From Salipiger marinus (lineage in GTDB: Bacteria > Pseudomonadota > Alphaproteobacteria > Rhodobacterales > Rhodobacteraceae): DNA of 64,000 nucleotides. Below are positions 30,478 to 40,436 of the stretch, one piece after another. Every line of letters begins with the position of its first letter. Position 1 is the stretch's first letter. Made by a program: the position numbers and the translations under genes. A model generated the notes under the pieces. That model searched no databases, was not told where the DNA came from, and worked only from the letters and a program-made list of their open reading frames with translations. Location of the stretch: NCBI RefSeq assembly GCF_900100085.1, contig NZ_FNEJ01000022.1, forward strand, positions 29,057 through 93,056, in the 5' to 3' direction.

Positions 30478-31386
30478 TCAGCCGGGCGGTGCTGTCAGGA
30501 TGTCGGCGAAGGCCTGCCGGGCTGGTGCGGCGGTGCCGTCATTCTGGCCGGGCAGGCCACAGCTGGACGGGGTCGCGTCTGCGGCATGTTCGGACAGGGC
30601 CTGCCGCCGGAACGCCCGGGCGCAGGCGCTGTCGATGTGGTAAAGTGCGGCCTGCCGCTGCTGCGGGCTCAGCGACCAAGGACAGTCCTTGCTCGCCGCT
30701 TTGGCCGCGCGCAGCAGGGCTGCGATGTCGCGGGTTTCGGCGACTGGAGTACCACTGCTGTAGCGTCTGGCGAGCGTGGCCTTGAGGGGTGCGCAGGCGT
30801 CCGCACCGCCCGCGCCCTGCGCCACGGCATCGGCAAAGAGGATGGTGCCATCGCGCCATGTGGCGGCGGCCCGGCGGGCGACGGGAAAGTTCTCCCGGAC
30901 GCGGGTGGCGAGGGTCAGCATCGCGGGCATGTCGAGGGAGGCGAGATCCCCGGCGCTGCTGTCCAGATCAAGATTAACGATCACGTCCTTGGCCAGAAAG
31001 TAGAAATCCGACTGCACCTCGTAGCTGGCGGTTTCGAAGCTGTAGCCATTGGGCAGGCCCGGCGTCGGGGATCGCGCGGCGCAGGTCGTGCCCGGCTCGC
31101 AGGCGTCAGCCGCGCGATAAAGATCGGCAAGGCTGCGCCATGTGGCGTTGACGCGTCCGATTGTGGCTCTGGCCTGCTGGGCATCCGCCGCCGTGTCCAG
31201 CGCCAGCGGCGCCAGAACCATGAAGCTCATCAGGTAGCGGTCAGCATGCTGCTGGCGGGTGACGGCGGGAAACATGTGGGTGTCCATCTGGACGCCGACA
31301 AAACCGCCGGTGCTGCCCAGATCCTGACGGACCATCTCACAGCCGGGCGCGCCCAGAAGCAGGGCGCAAAGCGCAAAATATCTCAT
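30478..31386 (-). CDS. Predicted lipoprotein of unknown function
   Basis: A 302-residue protein with a short signal ending in a lipobox (LLGAPGC, Cys-16). Eight further Cys residues, several in pairs, suggest disulfides in the periplasm. No recognised domain. Start 31386 puts the signal peptide at the N-terminus. Lies between two unrelated genes; no operon partner. Confidence 0.6.
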   Translation of the reverse strand: MRYFALCALLLGAPGCEMVRQDLGSTGGFVGVQMDTHMFPAVTRQQHADRYLMSFMVLAPLALDTAADAQQARATIGRVNATWRSLADLYRAADACEPGTTCAARSPTPGLPNGYSFETASYEVQSDFYFLAKDVIVNLDLDSSAGDLASLDMPAMLTLATRVRENFPVARRAAATWRDGTILFADAVAQGAGGADACAPLKATLARRYSSGTPVAETRDIAALLRAAKAASKDCPWSLSPQQRQAALYHIDSACARAFRRQALSEHAADATPSSCGLPGQNDGTAAPARQAFADILTAPPG

Positions 31387-31443
31387 GTCAAATCTCTCCG
31401 GTTCAATGCGGAGAGGGTAACCCGGACCGGTTGACTGGGCCAA

Positions 31444-31473
31444 GAAAAAATCCCCCGCAGTGGCTGCGGGGGA
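31444..31473 (-). terminator. Terminator of sodB
   Basis: TCCCCCGCAG, 3-base loop, CTGCGGGGGA; followed on the minus strand by TTTTTTC. It lies 26 bases past the sodB stop. Confidence 0.85.
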
Positions 31474-31498
31474 GTTCTGTGCTGTCCGGAGACGGAGA

Positions 31499-32098
31499 TC
31501 AGAGGCGCGAGGCCACGTTTTCCCAGTTCACCAGATTGTCGAGGAAGTTCGCCAGATAGGCGGGGCGCTTGTTGCGGAAGTCGATGTAGTAGGAATGCTC
31601 CCACACGTCGCAGCCCAGCAGCGCGGTCTGGCCGAAGCAGAGCGGGTTCACGCCGTTTTCGGTCTTGGTGATCTTCAGGCCGCCATCGGCGCCCTTCACC
31701 AGCCATGCCCAGCCCGAGCCGAACTGGCCCGCACCGGCGGCGGCAAAATCTTCCTTGAACTTGTCGATGGAGCCGAAGCTGTCCTTCAGCGCCGCTTCCA
31801 GTTCGGACGGGATCGAGTTGTCGCCCGGGCCCATCATTTCCCAGAACTGGCTGTGGTTCCAGTGCTGCGAGGCGTTGTTGAAGATGCCGTTCTGGGCCAC
31901 CGCGTCGGGCTGGTAGGTGCCCTTGACGATGTCCTCAAGGCTCTTGCCTGCCCATTCGGTGCCGTCGACCAGCTTGTTCAGCGTGGTGACATAGGTGTTG
32001 TGGTGCAGGTCGTGGTGATATTCCAGCGTCTCCTGCGACATGCCTTTGGACGCGAGCGCATCATGGGCATAGGGGAGATCGGGAAGTTCGAAGGACAT
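31499..32098 (-). CDS. sodB: Superoxide dismutase, Fe (Fe/Mn) type
   Basis: A 199-residue cytoplasmic dismutase. Metal ligands are visible: His in EYHHDLHHNTYV (near residue 27), His in NNASQHWNHSQFW (near 77), and DVWEHSYYIDFRN (Asp and His near 160). The Gln in ASQHWNH is the pattern of iron-type enzymes, though metal use can be mixed. Single-gene unit with its own terminator. Confidence 0.94.
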   Translation of the reverse strand: MSFELPDLPYAHDALASKGMSQETLEYHHDLHHNTYVTTLNKLVDGTEWAGKSLEDIVKGTYQPDAVAQNGIFNNASQHWNHSQFWEMMGPGDNSIPSELEAALKDSFGSIDKFKEDFAAAGAGQFGSGWAWLVKGADGGLKITKTENGVNPLCFGQTALLGCDVWEHSYYIDFRNKRPAYLANFLDNLVNWENVASRL

Positions 32099-32200
32099 AT
32101 GCGTTTCCTTTCGCCTGTCGGTGAGTTCCGTCTCATTCCTAGGCCACGGGGCCGCAAGGTCAAGCGCCGTTCCCCCGGGACGGGTGCGATGACCGCCGCC

Positions 32201-32662
32201 TTACTCGGCTTCGAGCGGCGACCACTGGCAGCGCCCGGAGGCGATGAAGCGGTTGTCATAGCCGCCGGGCGAGGCAGAGATCTGCACCGAGCCGTCGCGC
32301 AGCTGGATCGTGGCGCGGTATAGCATCCGCCGCGCCTGATTTCCCGCCGCATCGCGCACCGGAAAATCCCAGGCATAGGTCACGCGGCGGCTGTTGAGCA
32401 CGGCAACGCGCCCCGCCACCGGCTGGCCGCTGTTATAGGCAAGCCCCACCGAATCCGAGATGATCACCAGAGCCTGCGCCGGATCATGGCCGATGAACAC
32501 GACCTCGGGCACCCAGTTCTGGCTGCGCGGCACCTTGAGCTGGCACAGGATGCCCAAAGGCGCCTCTCCGGGCCGGGGGCTGCCGGTCTGCTGTGCTGCG
32601 GCGCCCCCTGCCGTGGTGACGCACAGCAGCAGCGCCGCAAGCGCGGCCTTGGTTCTGGTCAT
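32201..32662 (-). CDS. Secreted hypothetical protein
   Basis: A 153-residue exported protein with a cleavable signal peptide (residues 1-22, ending GGAAA). The mature part is beta-rich, with two Cys (CQLKV near residue 40 and GRCQWSP at the end) that may pair. No recognised domain. Start 32662 is chosen because the signal peptide begins there. Confidence 0.6.
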   Translation of the reverse strand: MTRTKAALAALLLCVTTAGGAAAQQTGSPRPGEAPLGILCQLKVPRSQNWVPEVVFIGHDPAQALVIISDSVGLAYNSGQPVAGRVAVLNSRRVTYAWDFPVRDAAGNQARRMLYRATIQLRDGSVQISASPGGYDNRFIASGRCQWSPLEAE

Positions 32663-32739
32663 GGTCGCGCCCTTTTCTGCTCGTGCCCGCCTGAGGCCAA
32701 GGCTAGGCGGGCCCGCGCGGCGGCGCAATGCGCATCCGC

Positions 32740-33321
32740 TCAGAAATAGGCAAGTTCCGCGCCGGGGGCCGCCGCCCCCGACAGCAGCCGGAAGGTGTAA
32801 TCCGCCACCGACCGGAAGCACAGCACCTGCATGTCACCTTCGGCCACATGCACCACCGCCGCCGCCACCTGTGCCAGCCGGGTGCGGCGCAGGTGGCCCA
32901 CCGGAAAGGCGCCGGGCGCCATGTCGGCGGGTGTCAGCCGCGCCATCACCTCGCGCAGATGCGGGCCGGTCAGGCGGAACCGGGCGCGGGCATCGGACAC
33001 GTCCAGCACCAGCGCATGCACCGCCGCCGCATCAAGCCGCGCCTGCAGGGCGCGCGCCGCTTCTGCCGCCTCGGCGCGGGGCAGCAGCAGCAGCAGCTCG
33101 TCGGGCGACATCCACAGCAGCCCGCGCTCCGGCGTGCCGGAGATCTGCCAGATGCCGGGCATCGCGCAGCCCGCCTGTGCCGTCACCGCCTCGGCAAAGG
33201 TGGTGTCGGCCAGATCGCCCCGGATCGACACCTGCCCGCCGGGGGCCAGTTCCTCGACCAGCACCGCGCCTTCGAACCGGGCGCCCTGCAGCGGCAGGGC
33301 GGGAAAGGGACCATCAGACAT
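32740..33321 (-). CDS. soxG: Sarcosine oxidase gamma subunit
   Basis: A 193-residue subunit of heterotetrameric sarcosine oxidase, structurally like the GcvT/YgfZ fold (VLDVSDARARFRLTGPHLREVM near residue 105; PVGHLRRTRLAQVAA near 140). It overlaps the end of soxA by 8 bases and is last in the sox operon. Confidence 0.9.
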   Translation of the reverse strand: MSDGPFPALPLQGARFEGAVLVEELAPGGQVSIRGDLADTTFAEAVTAQAGCAMPGIWQISGTPERGLLWMSPDELLLLLPRAEAAEAARALQARLDAAAVHALVLDVSDARARFRLTGPHLREVMARLTPADMAPGAFPVGHLRRTRLAQVAAAVVHVAEGDMQVLCFRSVADYTFRLLSGAAAPGAELAYF

Positions 33322-36300
33322 CGTTCTTCTTCCCTTCGGGATCGTAAAAGACCGGGCTCACGATGCGGGCCTTGACGGTGGTGGCGGCCTCGTCGGCGGC
33401 GTCGTAATCCTCGGTGGTGAAGACCAGTTCCTCGCCCATGCGGTCGGGACCGTGGCGGACCAGACCCATCGCGATGCCCCGGCCCAGCGTGGGCGAGCGG
33501 TAGGACGAGGTGACCCGGCCTTGGGTGTTGCGCTGGCCATTGGCGTTCTTGCCCGGCGCCAGCGCCAGCGCGCCGGTGGGCAGCACCGATCCGTCCAGCG
33601 TTTCCAGCCCGACCAGCTGCCAGCGTTCGGGGCTGGCCATGAAGCTGCGCTCCTGCGCGCGCTTGCCCAGATAATCGGCCTTCTTCTTCGAGATCGCCCA
33701 GCCCAGCCCCAGATCCTGCGGGATCACCGTGCCGTCGGTTTCATCGCCGATCATGATGAAGCCCTTTTCGGCGCGCAGCACGTGCAGCGCCTCGGTGCCA
33801 TAGTGGGTGGGCTGCCATTGGGCGCCCTCTTTCAGCAGCCGGTCCCAGAAGGCGCGGCCCAGATTGGCGGGCAGCGCCACTTCATAGGACAGCTCGCCCG
33901 AGAAGGAGATGCGGAACACCCGCACCGGGAAGCCGCCCAGCGTGCCTTCGGCCCATGTCATGAAGGGCAGCGCCTCGCGCGAGACATCCATGCCGCCCAG
34001 CTTTTCCAGAAGCGCGCGCGCCTTGGGGCCGACCACGGCGATCTGCGCAAATTCTTCGGTGACATTGGCGGTATAGACCTGCCAGTCCCACCATTCGCAT
34101 TGCAGCCAGTCTTCCATATGCGCATGGATCCGGTCGGCGCCGCCGGTGGTGGTGTGGCAGAGCCACGTGTCCTCGGCCAGACGCGCCACCACGCCATCGT
34201 CGATCAGGAAGCCGTTTTCCGAACACATCAGCCCGTAGCGGCATTTGCCCACCGGCAGCGTGCTCATCATGTTGGTGTAGAGCATGTCGAGGAAGCGGCC
34301 CGCATCCGGGCCCTTGACCACGATCTTGCCCAGCGTCGAGGCGTCGAGCAGCCCAAGGCTGGTGCGGGCGGCGGTCACTTCACGGGCGACGGCGGCGTGC
34401 CGGTCCTCGCCGGTGCGGCGGTAGCAATAGGGGCGGCGCCACTGGCCCACCGGTTCCCAGTCGGCGCCATTGGCCTCGTGCCAGCTGTGCAGCGGGGTGC
34501 GGCGCAGCGGCTGGAAGATCTCGCCGCGCGCCTCGCCCGCGATGGCGCCCATGGAGATGGGCGTATAGGGCGGGCGGAAGGTGGTGGTGCCCACCTGCGG
34601 GATCGCCTGTCCCAGCGTGTCCGACAGCACGGCCAGACCGTTGATGTTGCTGAGCTTGCCCTGATCCGTCGCCATGCCGAGCGTGGTGTAGCGCTTGGCA
34701 TGTTCCACGCTTTCATAGCCTTCGCGGGCGGCCAGCTGCACATCCGACAGCTTCACGTCGTTCTGGTAATCAAGGAAGGCCTTCATCCGCAGGTCGGGCG
34801 TGGCCTTGCGCGGCATGATCCAGATCGGATCGAGCGGCGCCTCGGGGGTATCCTCGCCCTGCGGCACGGAGATGTCGGCGGCGGTGAAGCCGCAGGCGGC
34901 GGCGGCATTTTTCCCAGCGGTGGCGGCATCCTGCAGCAGGGTGCTCAGGTGCAGCTCGCCATTGGCGGCACCCGCCGCATGGACCATGGCCGCCCCATCG
35001 GCGCCCGTGGCGGGGCGGGCGGGATCGGGACGGAAGAACGCCCCCGCCGCATCCCATGTCAGCTTGCCGCCGCAATGCGACCACAGATGCACGACCGGCG
35101 ACCAGCCGCCCGCCATGGCGACCGCGTCGCAGGCGATCTCTTCCAGCACGGCGCCGGTGCCCTCGGCGAGACAGGTCGCCACACCGGTGACGCGCTTGCC
35201 GCCCAGCACCTTGGCCACGGCACGGCCCGGCTCGATCCGCAGACCGGCCTCGCGCGCCTCGGCGGCGAGCGCCCCGCCGCCCATGGGCCGGGCATCAAGG
35301 ATCGCGGGCACGTCGAGCCCGGCGCGGTGCAGCGCCAGCGCGGTGCGGTAGCCGTCATCGTTGTTGGTGACGATCACGGTGCGCTGGCCGGGGGCCACGC
35401 CGTAATTCACCACGTAATCGCGCATGGCAGAGGCCAGCATGACGCCGGGCAGGTCATTGCCCGCAAAGCTGAGCGGGCGTTCGATGGCGCCGGTGGCGGT
35501 GACGATCTGGCGGGCGCGGATGCGCCACAGCCGGTGGCGCGGGCCGGGCTGGCCCGGCGCGTGATCGGTCAGCCGTTCATAGCCCAGCACATAGCCGTGG
35601 TCATGCACCCCGGCCCCCATCAGCCGCGCCACGCGGCGCAGGTTGGGCAGTGCGTCCAGTTCCGCCAGCGTGCGGTGAACCCATGCCTCGGGCGCCTCGC
35701 CCTCGATGGTCCCGCCATCAACCGGGGCGCGCCCGCCCCAATGCGGGCTCTGTTCGATCAGCAGCACCTCGGCGCCGGTGGCAGCGGCGGATTTGGCCGC
35801 CATCAGCCCCGCAACACCGCCGCCGATCACCAGCACGTCGGTGAAGACGTGGAAATGTTCATAGCTGTCGGCATCGCGGCTTTCGGGATGGGGCGCGCGG
35901 CCAAGTCCTGCGGCGCGGCGGATCACCGGCTCGTAGACATGTTTCCAGAAGGCGCGCGGCCAGAGGAAGGTCTTGTAGTAGAAACCCGCCGGCAGGAACC
36001 GCGACAGCGCCACGTTCACCGCACCAATGTCGCGGTCAAGACTGGGCCAGCGGTTCTGGCTTTCCGCCACCAGCCCGTCGAAAAGCTCGGTGGTGGTGGC
36101 GCGCTGGTTCGGCTCGAACCGCGGCCCCTGTCCCAGCCCGACCAGCGCGTTCGGCTCCTCGGCGCCCGAGGCCACGATGCCGCGCGGGCGGTGGTATTTG
36201 AAGCTGCGGCCCACGAGCAGGCGGTCATTGGCCAGCAGGGCCGAGGCCAGCGTGTCGCCGGGATGACCGGTCAGGGTGGTGCCGTCGAAGCTGAAGCGGA

Positions 36301-36352
36301 TCTCGCGCGATCTGTCGGTAAAGCGGCCGCCGGTGGAAAGGCGCAGGCTCAT
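33314..36352 (-). CDS. soxA: Sarcosine oxidase alpha subunit
   Basis: A 1012-residue subunit. The N-terminus has a ferredoxin-like domain, followed by an NAD-binding Rossmann domain (VLVIGGGVAGLMAAKSAAA near residue 170) and a C-terminal aminomethyltransferase (GcvT) domain (residues 600-1000, with the folate-binding region) that takes the released formaldehyde to 5,10-methylene-THF. Start 36352 (MSLRLSTGGRF) matches the family; a longer upstream frame runs through the repeat at 36376 and is excluded. Confidence 0.95.
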   Translation of the reverse strand: MSLRLSTGGRFTDRSREIRFSFDGTTLTGHPGDTLASALLANDRLLVGRSFKYHRPRGIVASGAEEPNALVGLGQGPRFEPNQRATTTELFDGLVAESQNRWPSLDRDIGAVNVALSRFLPAGFYYKTFLWPRAFWKHVYEPVIRRAAGLGRAPHPESRDADSYEHFHVFTDVLVIGGGVAGLMAAKSAAATGAEVLLIEQSPHWGGRAPVDGGTIEGEAPEAWVHRTLAELDALPNLRRVARLMGAGVHDHGYVLGYERLTDHAPGQPGPRHRLWRIRARQIVTATGAIERPLSFAGNDLPGVMLASAMRDYVVNYGVAPGQRTVIVTNNDDGYRTALALHRAGLDVPAILDARPMGGGALAAEAREAGLRIEPGRAVAKVLGGKRVTGVATCLAEGTGAVLEEIACDAVAMAGGWSPVVHLWSHCGGKLTWDAAGAFFRPDPARPATGADGAAMVHAAGAANGELHLSTLLQDAATAGKNAAAACGFTAADISVPQGEDTPEAPLDPIWIMPRKATPDLRMKAFLDYQNDVKLSDVQLAAREGYESVEHAKRYTTLGMATDQGKLSNINGLAVLSDTLGQAIPQVGTTTFRPPYTPISMGAIAGEARGEIFQPLRRTPLHSWHEANGADWEPVGQWRRPYCYRRTGEDRHAAVAREVTAARTSLGLLDASTLGKIVVKGPDAGRFLDMLYTNMMSTLPVGKCRYGLMCSENGFLIDDGVVARLAEDTWLCHTTTGGADRIHAHMEDWLQCEWWDWQVYTANVTEEFAQIAVVGPKARALLEKLGGMDVSREALPFMTWAEGTLGGFPVRVFRISFSGELSYEVALPANLGRAFWDRLLKEGAQWQPTHYGTEALHVLRAEKGFIMIGDETDGTVIPQDLGLGWAISKKKADYLGKRAQERSFMASPERWQLVGLETLDGSVLPTGALALAPGKNANGQRNTQGRVTSSYRSPTLGRGIAMGLVRHGPDRMGEELVFTTEDYDAADEAATTVKARIVSPVFYDPEGKKNDV

Positions 36353-36375
36353 GTCTTGACCCTCGGGAATGTGGA

Positions 36376-36417
36376 TGCGCCGGAGCCTCCGGCGGGAGTT
36401 TTCTGGGCAAGATGAAA
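36376..36417 (+). repeat. Dispersed intergenic palindromic repeat, short copy D
   Basis: CGCCGGAGCCTCCGGCG hairpin, then GGAGTTTTCTGGGCA and AGATGAAAC. It lacks the GGGGGCTCTGCCCCC left part of copies A-C and sits in the soxD-soxA gap. Confidence 0.6.
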
Positions 36418-36419
36418 CA

Positions 36420-36746
36420 TCATGACGCGCCCTGCCCCCAGTCGGGATGGCGCTGCCGGATGCGGTCGATGATCTGGGGCGGCGGGGCGGAGGTCTGGGC
36501 ACGGTAGGTGCCATAGACTTCCATGGTCACGGAATCGCGGGCCGCGAGGAACCACTTGCCGCAGCCATAGGCATGGCGCCAGCGTTCCAGCACCAAGCCG
36601 CGCGGGTTGTCCCGGTTGAAAAGGTAGTTCTCGAGCGCGGCATCGGGGGCGCCGGGCCCCTCGCGGCGCAGATGCGCCTCGCCGCCGGGCGCAAGTTCGA
36701 TTTCCGCAGCCTGAAGACCGCAGCAGGGACAGGTGAGGATCAGCAT
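36420..36746 (-). CDS. soxD: Sarcosine oxidase delta subunit
   Basis: A 108-residue zinc subunit with Cys in CPCCG near the N-terminus and HAYGCGKWF near residue 59; family length. It precedes soxA by 67 bases, with a dispersed repeat in the gap. Confidence 0.92.
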   Translation of the reverse strand: MLILTCPCCGLQAAEIELAPGGEAHLRREGPGAPDAALENYLFNRDNPRGLVLERWRHAYGCGKWFLAARDSVTMEVYGTYRAQTSAPPPQIIDRIRQRHPDWGQGAS

Positions 36747-36796
36747 GGCGCCGCTCCCTTGGTTGAAGGGCGCGGGGCGCCGGAACAGGAAAGGAA

Positions 36797-36816
36797 AGGC
36801 CGCGGCGCCGCGGCCT
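36797..36816 (-). terminator. Perfect palindrome/terminator after the 91-residue gene
   Basis: AGGCCGCGGCGCCGCGGCCT, followed on the minus strand by TTCCTTTCC. It may stop transcription between the 91-residue membrane protein gene and soxD. Confidence 0.55.
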
Positions 36817-37091
36817 CAGCCGCCGCCCAGCAGGCCCTCGACGGCGCGGGCGGCGTTCTGCGCGGCGCGCGCGGGACCGGAGAGGTCGCGCTGCCCGTCG
36901 CCGGTGCTGTCATCAAGCGTGACGCCGGATCCCGATCCGGCCTCCAGCAGGGACCAGATGAGGACGGCAATGACCACGATCGCCACGCCTGCGCCGAAGG
37001 CCAGCAGGCTCTGGACGCCGCTGCCAAGCAGGGAGCGGCGCCGCGGCGGGCGGCGGGTCCGGTGCGGATCGGGGCGGGCGGGATCAGGCAT
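36816..37091 (-). CDS. Small single-pass membrane protein
   Basis: A 91-residue protein: Arg/Pro-rich N-terminus, one membrane helix (residues 28-50, SLLAFGAGVAIVVIAVLIWSL) and a Gly/Asp-rich tail. Not recognised as a sox component. It lies between soxB and soxD in sox orientation. Confidence 0.5.
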   Translation of the reverse strand: MPDPARPDPHRTRRPPRRRSLLGSGVQSLLAFGAGVAIVVIAVLIWSLLEAGSGSGVTLDDSTGDGQRDLSGPARAAQNAARAVEGLLGGG

Positions 37092-37336
37092 GCGGCATCC
37101 TCTGTTCCGGAACGGTGCGGACCAGAAACCTGCGAAAGGCGGCAGAGGTTCCCTGCTTTTGCGCCCTGTGCGTCAAACCTGCCCGGAAACCCGGCAGACC
37201 CCCCTGCGGCCTGCCTGAATTTGCGGCGCAGGCCCGGGTCACGCCGGGTCACCCCGGCCAATCCATAACCGGTTATTAACCACGAGGCGTCCAGATACGG
37301 GTCGGGTTTTCCCAGTCCCCAGAGCAAGGCGTTTGT

Positions 37337-37741
37337 ATGAGCCGACAGATCATCCTGACCTTCACCAGCCATCGCGGGCGCCGTTTTCCGGTGGAGCTGT
37401 TCACCCCGGACACGCCCTTTGCCGAGGAAGGCGCGGTCTATCTGTATCTGCGCCTGCCCGCGGGCCGCGCCGTGCAGGCGCAGATCCTGCATGTGGGCGC
37501 CACAGCGGCACTTGGCCGCCAGATCGCGCAGGACCGGCAGAGCGGGCTTCTGGCGCGGGTGGCGGCGCTGGGGTTCGACACGGTGGGCGCCGTGGCGCTG
37601 GCCCGCCCGTCGGAACGCGCGCAGATCGCGCAGGAATTCATCCAGAGCTGGCACCCGCCCTGCAACGACGGCCACGGCGCGCTGGCCGGGCTGATGGGCC
37701 TGCCCGCGCCGCTGCCCCGCCTGCCGGGACCGCGCGCCTGA
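37337..37741 (+). CDS. Hypothetical protein, possibly GIY-YIG-like
   Basis: A 134-residue protein on the strand opposite to sox. The pattern VYLYLRL, a stretch with HVGATAALG, and a downstream SERAQIAQEFIQSWHPPCN vaguely recalls GIY-YIG nuclease-like folds, but a catalytic set is not clear. No signal peptide. It lies between soxB and the small membrane protein, so it breaks the sox gene order. Function unknown. Confidence 0.5.
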   Translation: MSRQIILTFTSHRGRRFPVELFTPDTPFAEEGAVYLYLRLPAGRAVQAQILHVGATAALGRQIAQDRQSGLLARVAALGFDTVGAVALARPSERAQIAQEFIQSWHPPCNDGHGALAGLMGLPAPLPRLPGPRA

Positions 37742-37770
37742 CTTAGGCCCGGAAAAATGGCGGGCTGCGG

Positions 37771-39015
37771 TCAATGCGCCACCCCTGCCGCCACGGATTC
37801 GTCGATGAAGCGGCCCTCGCGGAACCGGTCGAGCCCGAATTCCGCGCAGAGCGGCGAGGCGCCCTTGGCCATCAGTTCGGCAAAGCCCCAGCCGGATCCG
37901 GGGATCGCCTTGAACCCGCCGGTGCCCCAGCCGCAGTTGAAGAAACAGCCCTCCAGCGGGGTCTTTGACAGGATGGGCGAGCGGTCGCCGGTGACGTCGA
38001 CGATGCCGCCCCACTGCCGCAGCATCTTCAGCCGCGAGATCATCGGGAAGGTCTCGATCAGCGCGCGCACCGTCTCCTCGATATGGTGGAAGCTGCCGCG
38101 CTGCGTGTAGTTCACAAAGCCGTCGGTGCCGCCGCCGATCACCATCTCGCCCTTGTCGGACTGGCTCATGTAGCCATGCACGGTGTTGGCCATCACCACC
38201 ACATCCATGCAGGGCTTGATCGGTTCAGAGACCAGCGCCTGCAGCGCCACGCTTTCGATGGGCAGACGGAAGCCCGCCATTTCGGCCAGAACGCCGGAAT
38301 GGCCCGCCACCACCACGCCCAGCCTGTCGCAGCCGATCTCGCCGCGCGTGGTGGCGATGCCGCGCACCCGCCCACCTTCGGAGCGGATCGCCGTCACCTC
38401 GGTGTTCTGCAGGATGTCCATGCCCATGTCGGAACAGGCCCGCGCATAGCCCCAGGCCACCGCGTCATGCCGCGCCGTGCCGCCGCGCGCCTGCCAGAGC
38501 GCGCCCAGCACCGGATAGCGCGGCCCGTCCACGTTCATGATCGGGCAAAGCCGCTTGATCTCGCGCGGGCCGATCATCTCGGTCTCGACGCCCTGCAGGC
38601 GGTTGGCATGCACCGTGCGCTGGTAGCCGCGCAGTTCATGTTCGGTCTGGGCCAGCATCATCAGCCCGCGCGGGCTGAACATCACGTTGTAATTCAGATC
38701 CTGACTCAGCGTCTCATAGAGGCTGCGCGCCTTCTCGTAGATCGCGGCAGAGGGATCCTGCAGATAGTTCGACCGGATGATCGTGGTGTTGCGCCCCGTG
38801 TTGCCGCCGCCGAGCCAGCCCTTTTCCACGATGGCGACATTGGTGATGCCGAAATTCTTGCCCAGGTAATAGGCGGTGGCGAGCCCGTGGCCGCCGCCGC
38901 CCACGATCACCACGTCGTAACGCGGCTTGGGCTCGGGCTTGCGCCAGGCGCGGGTCCATCCGCTGTGGTACCGGGCCGCTTCACGGGCGATGGCAAAGGC
39001 CGAATATCGTGTCAT
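37771..39015 (-). CDS. soxB: Sarcosine oxidase beta subunit
   Basis: A 414-residue flavoprotein. The FAD-binding DVVIVGGGGHGLATAYYLGK (near residue 33) is followed by GGNTGRNTTIIRSNY, and RHDAVAWGYAR (near 180) holds the conserved His that carries covalent FMN in the family. It oxidises sarcosine to glycine, formaldehyde and H2O2 with soxA/D/G. Start 39015; the preceding frame is not protein-like. Separated from soxD by two unrelated genes. Confidence 0.94.
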   Translation of the reverse strand: MTRYSAFAIAREAARYHSGWTRAWRKPEPKPRYDVVIVGGGGHGLATAYYLGKNFGITNVAIVEKGWLGGGNTGRNTTIIRSNYLQDPSAAIYEKARSLYETLSQDLNYNVMFSPRGLMMLAQTEHELRGYQRTVHANRLQGVETEMIGPREIKRLCPIMNVDGPRYPVLGALWQARGGTARHDAVAWGYARACSDMGMDILQNTEVTAIRSEGGRVRGIATTRGEIGCDRLGVVVAGHSGVLAEMAGFRLPIESVALQALVSEPIKPCMDVVVMANTVHGYMSQSDKGEMVIGGGTDGFVNYTQRGSFHHIEETVRALIETFPMISRLKMLRQWGGIVDVTGDRSPILSKTPLEGCFFNCGWGTGGFKAIPGSGWGFAELMAKGASPLCAEFGLDRFREGRFIDESVAAGVAH

Positions 39016-39193
39016 GGTCCTCGAATCCGCGTCTGACGTGCTGCACTCTCCTACGACTGCACCACGCGGGCCCCGCATCCGCAACCGTCACAATTCCGCA
39101 CAGTTGCGACATGCGTCAGATGGCCCGGCTTCCGGCTCTTTTGTCCAGCCGCCCGGGGCTGTACAGGAAGGCACAGACAAGGGAGGTCATGCG

Positions 39194-40417
39194 ATGCTGT
39201 TCTGGATCCTCTGTGGCGCTGCGGCGCTGGTGGTTGCCGCTGCTCTGGCGGCGGCCCTGCTGCGCGGGCGGCCCGAGCCTGCCTCCGCCGAAAGCCATGA
39301 TCTGAGGGTCTATCGCGACCAGCTGGCCGAAATCGACCGCGACCGCACCCGCGGCACCATCGGCCCCGAAGAGGCCGAGCGGCTGCGCGCCGAAGTGTCG
39401 CGCCGCATCCTCGCCACCGACAGCCGCCGCCCCTCCGCCACCGCCGCCCGGACCGGCGGCCCATCAGGCTGGATCGCGGCAGGGGTCATGACGCTGGTGC
39501 TGGTGGGGGCCGCGCTGGCGCTTTACCGCAGCCTTGGCGCGCCGGGCTATCCCGATCAGGCGCTGGCGCAGCGCATCGCCATGGCGCGCGAGCTGCGCGA
39601 GACCCGCCCCAGCCAGTCCGAGGCCGAGGCCGCGCTGCCCGCCGCGCCCCCCGCCGAGGCGCCGCCCGAATATCTCGCGCTGGTGGAGCGGCTGCGCGGT
39701 GCCGTGGCCGACCGCCCCGGCGAGGTGCAGGGCCATGTGCTGCTGGCCCGTTCCGAAGCGGCGCTTGGCAATTACCGCGCCGCCGCCGAGGCGCAGCAGC
39801 GGGTGATCGACCTGAAGGGCGACAGCGCCTCCCCGGAGGATTACGCCGATCTGGCCGACATGCTGGTGCTGGCGGCGGGCGGCTATGTCTCGCCCGAGGC
39901 CGAGGCGGTGCTGGACGAAACCCTGCGCCGCGATCCCGGCAATGGCGTCGCGCGCTATTACGGCGGGCTGATGATGGCCCAGACCGGGCGGCCCGACGCC
40001 GCCTTCCGGCTCTGGGACGCGCTGCTGCGCGACAGCGCCCCTGACGACCCTTGGGTGCCTGCGGTGATGGATCAGATCCCCGAAATGGCGGCACGCGCCG
40101 GGGTCAGCAATTACCAGCCCCCCGTCACCGCCCCGCTGCCCGGCCCCAGCGCCGAAGATATGGACGCCGCCGCCGGGATGTCGGAGGAAGACCGTCAGCT
40201 CATGGTCGAAGGCATGGTCAGCCAGCTCTCCGACCGGCTGGCGGCGCAGGGCGGCACGCCGCAGGAATGGGCGCGGCTGCTGTCGGCGCTGGGGGTCTTG
40301 GGCGACACAGACCGCGCCCGCGCCATCTGGGCCGAGGCGCAGGCCGTCTTCGCCACCCGCCCCGAAGCGCTGGCCACCGTGCGCGCGGGCGCCGAAGCGG
40401 CGGGGGTGGCGGAATGA
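39194..40417 (+). CDS. ccmI: Cytochrome c biogenesis protein CcmI
   Basis: A 407-residue protein with two N-terminal membrane helices (residues 1-22 and 94-114), a leucine-zipper-like loop ([32 protein letters not shown]) and a periplasmic tetratricopeptide-repeat domain (160-310). It presents apocytochromes to the CcmFH heme ligation complex. The start 39194 follows GGAGG by 8 bases. Divergent from soxB; other ccm genes not adjacent. Confidence 0.9.
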   Translation: MLFWILCGAAALVVAAALAAALLRGRPEPASAESHDLRVYRDQLAEIDRDRTRGTIGPEEAERLRAEVSRRILATDSRRPSATAARTGGPSGWIAAGVMTLVLVGAALALYRSLGAPGYPDQALAQRIAMARELRETRPSQSEAEAALPAAPPAEAPPEYLALVERLRGAVADRPGEVQGHVLLARSEAALGNYRAAAEAQQRVIDLKGDSASPEDYADLADMLVLAAGGYVSPEAEAVLDETLRRDPGNGVARYYGGLMMAQTGRPDAAFRLWDALLRDSAPDDPWVPAVMDQIPEMAARAGVSNYQPPVTAPLPGPSAEDMDAAAGMSEEDRQLMVEGMVSQLSDRLAAQGGTPQEWARLLSALGVLGDTDRARAIWAEAQAVFATRPEALATVRAGAEAAGVAE

Positions 40418-40436
40418 CCATGGCATCCATCGGCTG

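Noticed and set aside
32831..36415. 1194-codon open frame opposite soxA and soxG
   Set aside because: A shadow of the sox genes; the composition is His/Arg/Ala-rich with no domain.
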